Assembly: GCA_903901875.1 (NCBI GenBank)
Contig: CAIUSO010000055.1
Coordinates: 62,001 to 126,000 of the forward strand
Source of the DNA: an uncultured Geobacteraceae bacterium
Lineage (GTDB): Bacteria > Desulfobacterota > Desulfuromonadia > Geobacterales > Pseudopelobacteraceae
Length of the DNA stretch: 64,000 nucleotides
Direction of reading: 5' to 3'
The stretch's first letter is position 1. Each line of letters opens with the position of its first letter. Both the position numbers and the translations under genes were made by a program. Shown piece by piece: positions 35,315 to 44,776 of this stretch. The notes below the pieces were generated by a model. That model had not been told where the DNA came from. It searched no databases and was given only the letters and a program-made list of their open reading frames with translations.

Positions 35315-37798
35315 TCATCGGGAAAGCAGATTAACCCTCTGAAACTCTCGGATTCCTTCGGCAGCAAGCGGTCTACTGAAAAAATACCCCTGGATTATGT
35401 CACACTGCTGGTATTTCAAAAAGGTGAACTGTGCTTCATTTTCTACCCCCTCGGCAACCACTTTTTTTCCGAGGGTGTGGGCAAGGGCAATGGTTGCCGC
35501 CGCAATGGCCGCATCATCGGCATTATGCTCGATGTCCTGGACAAATGACCGATCGATTTTCAGCCGGTCCACCGGAAACATCTTCAGATAACTGAGTGAG
35601 GAATAACCGGTACCAAAATCATCAATGGACAATGACACCCCCATCTCTTTCAGTCGACGCAGGTGTTGAATGGTTACGGCCGGATTGTCCATGGCGACAC
35701 TTTCAGTTATTTCAAGTTCCAGAGCAGCCGACTCGATGCCATATTCCGTAAGTATGGCCGCCACCAGAACCGGCAGATCTTCCCGTTTCAGATCTACTGC
35801 CGACAAGTTTACCGCCACACGAAAGGGGGGCATCCCCGAATCCCGCCACTCTTTCAGCTGTGCACAGGCACTCTTGAGGACGAATTCGTCTATCTGCACG
35901 ATCATTCCGGTTTCTTCGGCAACCGGGATAAACCGATCCGGCGGGATCAAACCAAGCCGGGGATGGTGCCAGCGGACCAGTGCCTCCACGCCAACCATCA
36001 GACCGGTGGCAACATCGATCTGGGGCTGATAGTGCAGCAGAAATTCATGGCGTTCAATGGCCTCACGCATATCGCTTTCCAGGGATAGCCGGGCATGGGC
36101 TTTCGCATTCATATCCGCCATGAAAAACTGGTAGTTATTCCGGCCACTGCTTTTTGCATGATACATGGCCAGATCGGCATTTTTCATCAGTTCATCGGGA
36201 GTTTCTCCGTCGTGGGGGTACAGACTGATGCCGATACTCGGCGTGATGTACAGGGTACGCCCCTCCAGAAAGTAGGGCTGGGACAGATTGTGCTGAATGC
36301 CCTGCACAATAGGGGCAACGGCAATTGCGGTCTGAATTTGGGGGAGCACTACGACGAACTCATCCCCCCCAAATCTTGCAACAATATCCGCGCTCCGCAC
36401 CGTATCCAAGAGTCGGGCAGCAACCTGAGAGAGCAGCATGTCGCCAACATGATGACCAAGGCTGTCATTTATATTCTTAAACCTATCCAGATCAATAAAG
36501 AGAACCGCCAGAAGGGTCTCCCCCCTCTTGGCAAGTTCCAGTACCTGGGATAACCGTTCACTGAGGCTAAAGCGATTGGCCAGATTGGTCAGATGGTCAT
36601 AGTGGGCCATGTGCTCAATTTCCAGTGCCGCATTTTTTCGTTCGGTTATGTTGGTAAAACTCCCGATATAGTTGATTATTTCTCCGTCATCATTGCGCAC
36701 CACCGAGATGGTCAGCCATTTCGGGTAGCAACTGCCATCCTTCCGTCTGTCCCAGATTTCCCCCTGCCAATAATCGGACGCAAGAAGCTGCTGCCACATA
36801 TCGACAAAAAAATCTTTCGGCTCCCGACCGGAATTGAGAATACCGGGATTCTTGCCGAGCACATCACGTTGACTGTACCCGGTCATGCGGGTAAATGCGC
36901 GGTTTGTAGCGAGTATTTTGTTCTGCTGGTCAGTAATGACAATCGCTTCGCCGCTATGTTCAAATACCCGTGCCATCAGCCGCACCTGGATTTCCGAATA
37001 ATTCCGTTCGGTCACATCAAGCAGGCTCATCATCAAATGTTGCTCACCATTAAAAAGAAATGGCACAAACTGGCAATCCACGTCCAACTCCCTGCCAAAT
37101 GACGTGACAAGATGGTACTCCCCCCGTTGCTTGACACCGGTGTCAAGGGCCCGCTCGGCAGAGGCAAACATCCCCGATTCTTTCCACGAGGGAAGCTCTC
37201 TGAAATTTTGTTCCATTAACCGCCCCACCGACGCACCGACAATGGCAGCCGCCGTTTCATTGGCGGAAAGGGCCTCCCCGGTACTCCGGTAGGTGACAAT
37301 ACCAACCGGGGAGGTGGAGAGAATGGTCTGGATATAGTTCATGGCATCCCGTATCTGCTCTTCCGCCCGCGCCCGTTCGACCAGCTCCTCCAGCAGACTC
37401 TCCCGCACCTGTGCAAACTCACCCCTGTTCCGCTCACCATCTTCAAGACAGCGCCCCAATTCCTGCGCCAGCTGGACATTTTTGTCCCCCAGCTTCTGGC
37501 CGTTTTCCAGCATCACCAGATACAGCTGCAGCAACGATTCCATCCGGTCAAGCCATGATTCGGGAATAGTAAGGTGGAAAAGTTCCCCTTCGCAGCAATG
37601 CCACCCTGCAGGATGACCGCAGGTGACAATGATGCCGGGGCAGAGTGAAGCAAATGGCGCAAGGGCAGCCTCGGCAGCCGGAAATTCTGCGGCGAACAAC
37701 ACAAAGGGGCGACGACAGACATCCTTCCGAGAGAGAAGGGACACAAACCGGAATCCATCCGGTGCCGGGTCACAAAGTGAAAGTAACAAAGCGCTCAC
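35315..37798 (-). CDS. PAS-PAS-GGDEF-EAL cyclic-di-GMP protein
   Basis: 827 residues from a GTG one base after the FIST gene stop (TGATGTG), with GGGAG upstream. An unrecognised N-terminal region (about 1-105) and a coiled coil precede PAS domains (about 150-265 and 272-390). GGDEF has an intact ARFGGDEFVVVLP active site plus an RSAD I-site, and EAL has an intact VEALVRWHHP and IDDFGTGYSSL. Both synthesis and breakdown of c-di-GMP are possible from the motifs. Tight coupling to FIST suggests that the FIST protein supplies the signal. Confidence 0.92.
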   Translation of the reverse strand: MSALLLSLCDPAPDGFRFVSLLSRKDVCRRPFVLFAAEFPAAEAALAPFASLCPGIIVTCGHPAGWHCCEGELFHLTIPESWLDRMESLLQLYLVMLENGQKLGDKNVQLAQELGRCLEDGERNRGEFAQVRESLLEELVERARAEEQIRDAMNYIQTILSTSPVGIVTYRSTGEALSANETAAAIVGASVGRLMEQNFRELPSWKESGMFASAERALDTGVKQRGEYHLVTSFGRELDVDCQFVPFLFNGEQHLMMSLLDVTERNYSEIQVRLMARVFEHSGEAIVITDQQNKILATNRAFTRMTGYSQRDVLGKNPGILNSGREPKDFFVDMWQQLLASDYWQGEIWDRRKDGSCYPKWLTISVVRNDDGEIINYIGSFTNITERKNAALEIEHMAHYDHLTNLANRFSLSERLSQVLELAKRGETLLAVLFIDLDRFKNINDSLGHHVGDMLLSQVAARLLDTVRSADIVARFGGDEFVVVLPQIQTAIAVAPIVQGIQHNLSQPYFLEGRTLYITPSIGISLYPHDGETPDELMKNADLAMYHAKSSGRNNYQFFMADMNAKAHARLSLESDMREAIERHEFLLHYQPQIDVATGLMVGVEALVRWHHPRLGLIPPDRFIPVAEETGMIVQIDEFVLKSACAQLKEWRDSGMPPFRVAVNLSAVDLKREDLPVLVAAILTEYGIESAALELEITESVAMDNPAVTIQHLRRLKEMGVSLSIDDFGTGYSSLSYLKMFPVDRLKIDRSFVQDIEHNADDAAIAAATIALAHTLGKKVVAEGVENEAQFTFLKYQQCDIIQGYFFSRPLAAEGIREFQRVNLLSR

Positions 37799-37799
37799 A

Positions 37800-38957
37800 T
37801 CAGGCTCCCAGCAGACAGATGACGCAGGTGGCGTTATGAAAGTAGGGGGTTGTGTGGATTCCATCGGGACCAAGAAAAGGTCCGATCTCGCCAAAAGAGG
37901 GGAAACCGACCAGAGGAATCTGCCGGCCAACTGCAGCCAAAATAGCCCGCGTTTCCTCTGCCCCATACTCTTTCAGCTGCCATTTCCTCCCCACGCAACT
38001 GATAACGATGACAGCAGCGGGGATGAAGCCGGTGCTGAGCAACCGTTCCATACCGGTCGATATGGCACCAAGCAGCTGCCCGCTATCGGCTGCACTGACC
38101 CGAATCGTTGCACCGCACGGAGAACTGCCGAAGGTGGTGATGGTTCCCGAATCGCGGGAATATTTCTGCAGCACACGGAGAGAATACTGATCAAGGCCCG
38201 AATTGATCGAAGTGGTAAGGGCCAGAACCCCCATATCAGCATCTGCCAACGGCTTACCGGTCTGGGCCTTGATAAACCCGTAGGGTGTCTGGCCGCTGAT
38301 ACGCCGAATCACCTTCCCTTCGGAGTCTTCGATAACTCCGGAGCAACCGATCGGAACAAATCCACTGGTAGAATGGGTCAGAAACGGCATACTACCTGAG
38401 GCAAGCAATACTGCCACCCCGTCTTCTATGATCTGATCGTTAAAAAATATCCGACTCCGCGTAAACTTCCGGTCGTCGCCGGTCAAACCACCGAAGAAAG
38501 GAATACGTAAGACATCCCGCACTCCAGACACAATGGCGGTACCATCGGAAGTGACACCATCGGCCAGTACAAAAGCCCAGCCGGCTTCCCCCCCCAACCG
38601 GTCAACGGCCGTTACGGTGCAGCTTCGGGCGGTCCCATGGGAATCCATTCCCGCGCCGATCTCAACGGCACTGCTCCAGCGCACCGTCCCCCCCGATGAG
38701 ATACCAAGGGCGCAGATACCATGGTGGGCGGTCAGTGAGGCTTCATAAATACCGTCACCGGTACCGCCGAAAACAATAACCTCACCACCATCCAGTCCAT
38801 CCAGCAACCCGTCATAGAAATCTTCATAGCCGGTTTCCACCGCTATGGAGGCAAAGAGCAGAATCACTTCGGGGGAGAGCCCCTTCAGTGCCTCACCGAT
38901 TTCACTGCCCGCCCGATAAGCATCCACTACCGTTGTACAGACCGATTTGTAGAGCAT
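37800..38957 (-). CDS. FIST sensor-domain protein
   Basis: 385 residues covering FIST N and FIST C domains, without a signal peptide or membrane helix. Typical parts: FGGTGDGIYEASLTAHHGI, FFGGLTGDDRKFTRSRIFF and the C-terminal VGFPSFGEIGP. FIST proteins are predicted small-ligand (amino-acid-like) sensors that pass signals to kinases or cyclases. The downstream GGDEF-EAL gene starts one base after its stop, so the pair probably works together. Confidence 0.9.
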   Translation of the reverse strand: MLYKSVCTTVVDAYRAGSEIGEALKGLSPEVILLFASIAVETGYEDFYDGLLDGLDGGEVIVFGGTGDGIYEASLTAHHGICALGISSGGTVRWSSAVEIGAGMDSHGTARSCTVTAVDRLGGEAGWAFVLADGVTSDGTAIVSGVRDVLRIPFFGGLTGDDRKFTRSRIFFNDQIIEDGVAVLLASGSMPFLTHSTSGFVPIGCSGVIEDSEGKVIRRISGQTPYGFIKAQTGKPLADADMGVLALTTSINSGLDQYSLRVLQKYSRDSGTITTFGSSPCGATIRVSAADSGQLLGAISTGMERLLSTGFIPAAVIVISCVGRKWQLKEYGAEETRAILAAVGRQIPLVGFPSFGEIGPFLGPDGIHTTPYFHNATCVICLLGA

Positions 38958-39059
38958 ATATTGTTCCTTATCACAATCGATATTACAGTAAAAAACATTT
39001 ATATACCTTTTTTAGTAATGGTGCTACTCATAAGCTTGCAGTTTAGTGTCGTATTGTGC

Positions 39060-39075
39060 TAATCAGTACTGATTA
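39060..39075. promoter_or_regulatory. 16-bp perfect palindrome in the FIST/chemoreceptor divergent region
   Basis: TAATCAGTACTGATTA is a perfect palindrome 58 bases upstream of the chemoreceptor ATG and about 100 bases upstream of the FIST start. Perfect 16-bp symmetry in a divergent intergenic region is typical of a dimeric repressor or activator site. The binding protein is unknown. Confidence 0.5.
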
Positions 39076-39132
39076 ACGCTCTGTTTTCACCCTTCTGTTG
39101 CTACCCAATTTTCTTATTTTAGGAGGCCCCCC

Positions 39133-40743
39133 ATGCAGCACGATTATTCATCCACTCCGGTACGAAGCGGCTTGCGCATCAGCATTGCCCTCAAGATCCT
39201 GTTGGCCGCCGGAGCCGCCCTGCTCACGGGTCTTCTTATCGTCGGCGGAGCAGCGCTCTATCTGGAGCGAGAGGCACTGATTTCCCTGCAACGGGAAAAC
39301 AGCATGGCATTTGTCAACCTGATGGGGGATGACATCGAGAATGCCATGATGGCAGATGATATGAAAAAGGTCGATGCCTACATCAAAGAGGTCATTGACC
39401 ACAAACGGGCCATCAGCTTTTCAGTCTACGGCGAAAAAGGAATTCAACGGGGAAGCGGCGTTCAGGGGGATGCTAAAGTTGCTGAGGTTCTCAAAAGCAA
39501 TGCTCCGGTGACTTCCGAAACAGTTCTGAACGGTTCCCATGTTCTTGAGACCGTTCTGCCGCTCTCCAACGAAGAGCGATGTCAGAAATGTCACGATAAA
39601 GATGTCAAGGTGTTAGGTGCCATCAAGCTTATCACCAGTACCGAGCAGGGGTATGCTGCAAGCAGAAAGGCGACTTTTCTCCTCCTCCTGTCAGGTGCGG
39701 GGGCACTTGCTGCCAGTTTTATCTGCCTGATGATTGTCCTCAATCTTACCATAACCCGCAAACTGAAGGATTTTGTTGCCAAGGTCACCGACCTTGCCAG
39801 GGGTGAGGGGGATCTGACCAAACAAATTCTTATCACCTCCAACGATGAATTCGGCCAGTTGGCCGATGAAATCAATACTCTGGTGGAAAAAATCAGGAAA
39901 ATAATCTCCCAGATTGCCCAAACCAGTCAGATGGTTTCATCCTCGGCCATCCAACTCCAATCTAATGCCGAACAGATTGCCACCGGAGCTGAAGAAGTAT
40001 CGGCCCAGGCCGAAACCGTTGCCACGGCGGGTGAGCAGATGTCTGCCACCTCCGGCGACATTGCACAAAATTGCCAAATGGCATCGGAAGGTTCACAACT
40101 GGCCAGTGCCGCTGCCGTTTCAGGTGCAAAAGTTGTCGATGAAACCATTGGCGTCATGAACAGCATTGCCGACCGGGTGAGAAAATCAGCCAAGGCGGTT
40201 GAGAGCCTTGGGAGCCGTTCCGACCAGATTGGAGAGATCGTCGGGACCATCGAGGATATCGCCGACCAGACCAACCTGCTGGCACTCAATGCCGCCATTG
40301 AGGCGGCCCGGGCAGGAGAACAGGGACGAGGATTCGCCGTTGTTGCCGATGAAGTACGGGCACTGGCCGAACGTACCACACGGGCCACACGGGAAATTGG
40401 CGAAATGATCAAAGCCATTCAGCAGGAGACCAAAGGGGCGGTTATCGCCATGGAAGAGGGGGTTTCAGAAGTCGGCAAGGGGAGCGAAAAGGCCGCCGAT
40501 TCAGGAAAAGCCCTTGAGCGGATCCTCCAGCAGATTAACGATGTCAACGCTCAGATTCACCAAGTGGCCACTGCAGCCGAACAACAGACCGCGACCACAT
40601 CAGAAATCAGCAGCAATATGATCCAGATTACCGAAGTCGTAGCCCAGACGTCCCGTGGTGCCCATGAATCGGCCAGTGCCGCCAATCACCTGTCATCCCT
40701 GGCCGATGACCTCCGAAGGGTAGTGGGGCAGTTCAAGATTTAG
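39133..40743 (+). CDS. Methyl-accepting chemotaxis protein with periplasmic c-type haem motif
   Basis: 536 residues. TM1 about 20-44, periplasmic domain about 45-178, TM2 about 179-204, HAMP about 205-260, then the MCP signalling domain with hairpin RGFAVVADEVRALAERT. The periplasmic domain carries RCQKCH (C150, C153, H154), a CXXCH site for covalent haem c. The receptor may therefore sense redox state or a gas, as known haem-containing chemoreceptors of Geobacter do. AGGAGG lies before the ATG. No other chemotaxis genes lie in the window. Confidence 0.93.
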   Translation: MQHDYSSTPVRSGLRISIALKILLAAGAALLTGLLIVGGAALYLEREALISLQRENSMAFVNLMGDDIENAMMADDMKKVDAYIKEVIDHKRAISFSVYGEKGIQRGSGVQGDAKVAEVLKSNAPVTSETVLNGSHVLETVLPLSNEERCQKCHDKDVKVLGAIKLITSTEQGYAASRKATFLLLLSGAGALAASFICLMIVLNLTITRKLKDFVAKVTDLARGEGDLTKQILITSNDEFGQLADEINTLVEKIRKIISQIAQTSQMVSSSAIQLQSNAEQIATGAEEVSAQAETVATAGEQMSATSGDIAQNCQMASEGSQLASAAAVSGAKVVDETIGVMNSIADRVRKSAKAVESLGSRSDQIGEIVGTIEDIADQTNLLALNAAIEAARAGEQGRGFAVVADEVRALAERTTRATREIGEMIKAIQQETKGAVIAMEEGVSEVGKGSEKAADSGKALERILQQINDVNAQIHQVATAAEQQTATTSEISSNMIQITEVVAQTSRGAHESASAANHLSSLADDLRRVVGQFKI

Positions 40744-40761
40744 CCACTATTTTCACCGCAG

Positions 40762-40810
40762 ACAAGAACGCCGCACAAGCACCGAAACGGTGAATGTGCG
40801 GCGTTCTTGT
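40762..40810 (+). terminator. Long hairpin after the chemoreceptor gene
   Basis: ACAAGAACGCCGCACA (40762-40777) pairs perfectly with 40795-40810, a 16-bp stem with a 17-base loop that itself has CACCG/CGGTG. It starts 19 bases after the stop codon. There is no T-run, so it may act as a mRNA-end stabiliser or with a termination factor. Confidence 0.6.
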
Positions 40811-40869
40811 GGTAATCCCCCGACACTTTACAATCCTATTTCACGATTCTGTAACGCCATTCCCCTCCA

Positions 40870-41247
40870 TTATCCGAACTCGCCCATGGTTTTATTGAGG
40901 ACTTCCATCAATGTAACCAAGCTGATTGGCTTGATGAGTACGGCGTTAAAACCCCTCTCAATGAACCCCTCTACCTCATCTTCAAGTGCATGGGCCGTAT
41001 AGGCAATAACCGGCAGAGTGGCCGTACGGGGGTCAGCCCGGAGGATGTGGCACACGTCCTCTCCGCTCATTCCCGGCATCCTGATATCCAGAAGCACCAC
41101 ATCGTAACCGTGGTCCCCCGAAAGCCTGACAAGGGCCTCTTCACCACTGGCCACCTCATCGGCATTCCACCCTTCCCGCCTGAGAATAGCCACCGCCAGC
41201 TTGCGATTCAACTCGGTATCATCAACAACAAGTACCCGACGGGTCAT
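40870..41247 (-). CDS. Single-domain response regulator
   Basis: 125 residues from ATG 41247 (GTGAGG upstream; an in-frame GTG two codons earlier is less likely). Acidic pocket VVDDTE, phospho-acceptor Asp in VVLLDIRMPGMSG, Thr in AYTAHA and Lys in LIKPIS are all present. No output domain. It converges with the chemoreceptor. It could be the acceptor for one of the hybrid kinases (inference). Confidence 0.9.
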   Translation of the reverse strand: MTRRVLVVDDTELNRKLAVAILRREGWNADEVASGEEALVRLSGDHGYDVVLLDIRMPGMSGEDVCHILRADPRTATLPVIAYTAHALEDEVEGFIERGFNAVLIKPISLVTLMEVLNKTMGEFG

Positions 41248-41371
41248 GGGCACCTCACCGCAACCGATATTTTGACCATTCTTCCCCCCCTTTAAAACAA
41301 ATAATCCAATAATTTAGCCGTACAAAAGCACCCCACAGGTCACTTCAGTTCTGAATATGCCCTCCTCCTGT

Positions 41372-41605
41372 TCAAAGGCGCTGGCTGCGATTTCTGATAA
41401 GCCTCATAAAAAGAACCCCCAGTACCGAAAGGCACAGTCCAACGCAGAGGAACAGGTAACCAAGCGGACGGGCAGTACCCACACCCCAGATATCCCGGTT
41501 ATTCATGAAAAAAATGAGTGCAACACCACCAAACGTACTGAAACCACCGATGATATACACTATAATTGCAACAACTTCTAAAGTAAGAGCTAACGTACCT
41601 GCCAT
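41372..41605 (-). CDS. Small two-helix membrane protein
   Basis: 77 residues with two hydrophobic stretches (LALTLEVVAIIVYIIGGF with a following VALIFF, and LGYLFLCVGLCLSVLGVLF) and a basic tail (MRLIRNRSQRL). GGGGGATG precedes the ATG. No known family. It lies 40 bases downstream of the cohesin-like gene. Confidence 0.6.
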   Translation of the reverse strand: MAGTLALTLEVVAIIVYIIGGFSTFGGVALIFFMNNRDIWGVGTARPLGYLFLCVGLCLSVLGVLFMRLIRNRSQRL

Positions 41606-41645
41606 AACATCCCCCGTTCCACTCGGTTACCACCAAAGCATTAAA

Positions 41646-43826
41646 CTACCACAAACCGACTACTCTGCGCAGAATAACTATGGTATCCCCCAAACTGAAC
41701 TGCTTCCTGCCATTTGGTGTCGGAATACCGTTCACCAGTGGTGCGACGATGCCATGCAATTGATCATATTCAGGGTCTGTCGAGACTTCAGCCCCCGTGG
41801 CCAACCTGAGTGACCGTAATGCATCAGCAATATTTGGCACAATTTTACCTGCCGATGTAACAAGTACACCATCGGCACCAGGCTGGGTTCCGACAAAGAC
41901 AGGACGACCGACTGATGGTGAAACAGTGCCGGCACTGTCTTTCACAGAGGCATAGAGCATATGGTTACCCCACACCGAAAAATTGAACCAGGTTGGCGGC
42001 AGTTCCTGCCACCCCGGATCATCAGACCGGGGTGCTGTGCTCGTTTCGGAAAGGAAGTAACCGGCAACCCGGGCAGCGTCGACCGGAGTCACAACTATAT
42101 CCGACACCTTTAACGTCGTGGATATTTCAGGAACAGTAAATGATTCAACTGCCGGTTGCGTCACATCCCGAAGTGACACAATATTTCTGGTCACACTGGC
42201 ACGGTTTCCCGCCTCATCGATGGCCGTGGTGACGACCGGGTAGGTGCCCGGCGGCGGTACGGGTAGCAACTGAGAGAATACACCGTCCGTCACCGGAAGG
42301 GTGTAGGTCACGCCATTGAAGGTCATGGTGACCGTGGCAGTGGTCTGAGTGTCACTTACCGTTCCGGTCACGGCAATACTCGCTGCAGTGGATGAAATAT
42401 CCTGGGGGGGAGAGGTTATCGTCAGTGAAGGGGCAGAGTTATCATACGTCACCGTACGGACAACGGTAGATGACTTGCCGGCACCATCGATTGCAATAAT
42501 TTTTATGCTGTTCAGGCCGACGGCAAGATTAATGACCGTACTGAAGCTGCCACCGGAAAGCGATACACCCTGCGGAGTGCCACCCATGACGGTGATGATA
42601 ACCGTTGTCTGTTTGTCGATGGTACCGCTGACGGTCAATTCACTGCGGGCCGTTTTGCCGTTGTCGGCCGGTTCCGAGACCGCCAGGGTTGGCACCGTGG
42701 TATCAAGCAAAATAGTGCGGCTGTTGACCGAAACATTGCCAAGAGCATCCGTTGCCGCAACATTCAGCTGATTGGCCCCCGTCTGAAGACGAACCGCATA
42801 ACTGAAGCTACCGGTGCTGGCATCCACATGCACACCATTGACGGTGACCCCCGAAACAGCACTGGCATCAGACACGGTTCCCGAGACATTGAGGATGCTG
42901 TTATTGGTCACCCCGCCGTCTGCCAGTGTGGAGACAACCAGCTTCGGCCCGTCCCTGTCAATACCGGCCTGGCAGGTAGCACCACCCCCCCCGTTGATAC
43001 CACCACACGACCACATCCACGGACCGCTGCCGCTGACCGTGGATGGCACTCCCACGCTACAGAGACCAAGCGTCGGAATGGCGGCGAACAATGCTCCATT
43101 GCTGGCACCGCAACGGCCCACCAGCGAGTCGCCGACAAAGTTGGCTGAGATCGTCTGATCGGTTGTGACATTGGTGACCGTCAGCGGATTGTCTGCTGAA
43201 GTAACGTTACCCGGACCGGTCCAGCTGACAAAATGATACCCGACGGAAGGAATGGCTTTCACCGACGACGTAGAACCACCGGGAGACAGGGTCTGGGGAG
43301 AGACACCCGAAACGGTGCCATTGCCACTTGAAGTAAAGGTTACAACGGGAAAATGTGCCACGGTGATGACACCGGGAACTGACGTTGAAGAAATTTCAGC
43401 CCCGCCAATTTTACCAAGAACAACGTTGTCGAGGACCACCGCCCCGGAGTTCGATGTCAGCACCCTGAAGGTAAGGGTTGCCAGATTGACCGGTGCCCCG
43501 GACAGTGGTAACTGGTCATACACCACCGCCGCAACGGTTCCAGAACCGCTCCCCCCCCCAGTATCCTGTGTGATGACCTGGTCAAAAGCCGGATTAACGA
43601 CAAGTGATACCACCTGGAGCTCGGTGGGCACATAGGTAAAACGGAACTGAAAGCCACCAAGTGCCTCTACAGTATCTGCCTCCACCGCCACTGACACGAG
43701 GGAGCCGCTCTCTGCCGTAACCGAGGCGGGGGTGACACGCACCTGCACTGCCGCCCCCACACCTGGCATCAGGAGAATGAGCACAAACAGCACCATGCAG
43801 ATATGTCGAACGCTATGGATGGACAT
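41646..43826 (-). CDS. Exported protein with N-terminal cohesin-like domain and Ig-like repeats
   Basis: About 726 residues. A signal peptide (HICMVLFVLILLMPGVGA) is followed by a cohesin-type beta-sandwich (about 28-160: VRVTPASVTAESGSLVSVAV, LGGFQFRFTYVPTELQVVSL, NLATLTFRV). Next come a short repeat of the VTFTSSGNGTVSGVSPQTL type, a Cys-containing segment (about 240-290) and several Ig-like blocks (TLADGGVTNNSILNVSGTVS, SEPADNGKTARSELTVSGTI). The C-terminus (VNGIPTPNGRKQFSLGDTIV) resembles half of a dockerin repeat. It starts inside the end of the dockerin-like gene. Probably extracellular; binding partner unknown. Confidence 0.8.
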   Translation of the reverse strand: MSIHSVRHICMVLFVLILLMPGVGAAVQVRVTPASVTAESGSLVSVAVEADTVEALGGFQFRFTYVPTELQVVSLVVNPAFDQVITQDTGGGSGSGTVAAVVYDQLPLSGAPVNLATLTFRVLTSNSGAVVLDNVVLGKIGGAEISSTSVPGVITVAHFPVVTFTSSGNGTVSGVSPQTLSPGGSTSSVKAIPSVGYHFVSWTGPGNVTSADNPLTVTNVTTDQTISANFVGDSLVGRCGASNGALFAAIPTLGLCSVGVPSTVSGSGPWMWSCGGINGGGGATCQAGIDRDGPKLVVSTLADGGVTNNSILNVSGTVSDASAVSGVTVNGVHVDASTGSFSYAVRLQTGANQLNVAATDALGNVSVNSRTILLDTTVPTLAVSEPADNGKTARSELTVSGTIDKQTTVIITVMGGTPQGVSLSGGSFSTVINLAVGLNSIKIIAIDGAGKSSTVVRTVTYDNSAPSLTITSPPQDISSTAASIAVTGTVSDTQTTATVTMTFNGVTYTLPVTDGVFSQLLPVPPPGTYPVVTTAIDEAGNRASVTRNIVSLRDVTQPAVESFTVPEISTTLKVSDIVVTPVDAARVAGYFLSETSTAPRSDDPGWQELPPTWFNFSVWGNHMLYASVKDSAGTVSPSVGRPVFVGTQPGADGVLVTSAGKIVPNIADALRSLRLATGAEVSTDPEYDQLHGIVAPLVNGIPTPNGRKQFSLGDTIVILRRVVGLW

Positions 43827-44766
43827 TAAAACCACTCTTCATCAGGGAAAAATCCGCACGGTCAATTCGCCCGTCCCCATTCAAATCAAGGTCACTGTTA
43901 AAGCATGAACCGCTGTTATCGCTCCCCTTCCCCCCCACAATCCGCAGAATATCCAGGATAGTCACCGTACCCGAGCCATCTATATCCATTGCAGCGGGAC
44001 GAACCAGGGAGCGGGGAGCCGTCCCCCCTGATGGAGCGGGAAGAACACGGTAGCGCTCAATGACACAGCCATTACTGCCATGATTCTCCATAATTTTTAC
44101 CCGCTCACCACCAACTACCCGGTAGCTTGTTGCCGTTTCGGCTCCGAACAGATTATTAAGATTGACATAATCACCACTCTGACTGGCCGATAACAACCGT
44201 GACAGGGGGGACAACGCCACACCATTCATCAATTCGATCGACGAGAGCACCGCCGCTCGGTCTTCCCCCGGGACACTGTATATGTCAGGAACCTTGATAA
44301 TATCGTTGCCAACGGGAATGAGTCCCCCACCATACGGGGCCGTCCGCACGATCAATGCGGCAGTAAGCACCGTCGATCGGGCAACGGCGGTCAGATCGGG
44401 AGTGGACTCAGAAGTTGCCGTAATCTGGTAGCAATATGCTGTCGCAGCATCCAGGTTACCCAGTGTGAAACGATAGTTTCCCGATGCACTGTTGTGCTGA
44501 AATGCCACAGAAGAAGTCTCGACCGGCGTGTGACAGTCTGCGCCGAAAAGTGACAAAACCACCAGGGACGGTTCACTGACTGTTGCCAGCACCGTGAACG
44601 AGCGAGTAGCCACATCGGTCACCCGGTGACCGCTGATCACCGGCACCCCGGCCTCGACCCCAGAGCAGAGCAGAACCCACATGAGCACCATGACGAGCGC
44701 AAGCCGACAACCGGTATCCCACGGGAAAATACCCCTCCCAACCTGTTGAACAGACCGTTTCACCAC
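43813..44766 (-). CDS. Exported protein with C-terminal dockerin-like domain
   Basis: 317 residues. A signal peptide (about 20-40) is followed by a fibronectin-like beta region (about 42-135; VTDVATRSFTVLATVSEPS) and then a C-terminal pair of EF-hand-like calcium loops, DIDGSGTVTILDILRIV and DLNGDGRIDRADFSLMKSGF, the pattern of type I dockerins. Its stop overlaps the start of the cohesin-like gene by 14 bases. A cohesin-dockerin contact between the two products is an attractive inference. Confidence 0.8.
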   Translation of the reverse strand: MVKRSVQQVGRGIFPWDTGCRLALVMVLMWVLLCSGVEAGVPVISGHRVTDVATRSFTVLATVSEPSLVVLSLFGADCHTPVETSSVAFQHNSASGNYRFTLGNLDAATAYCYQITATSESTPDLTAVARSTVLTAALIVRTAPYGGGLIPVGNDIIKVPDIYSVPGEDRAAVLSSIELMNGVALSPLSRLLSASQSGDYVNLNNLFGAETATSYRVVGGERVKIMENHGSNGCVIERYRVLPAPSGGTAPRSLVRPAAMDIDGSGTVTILDILRIVGGKGSDNSGSCFNSDLDLNGDGRIDRADFSLMKSGFNVHP

Positions 44767-44776
44767 ACGTATCCCC

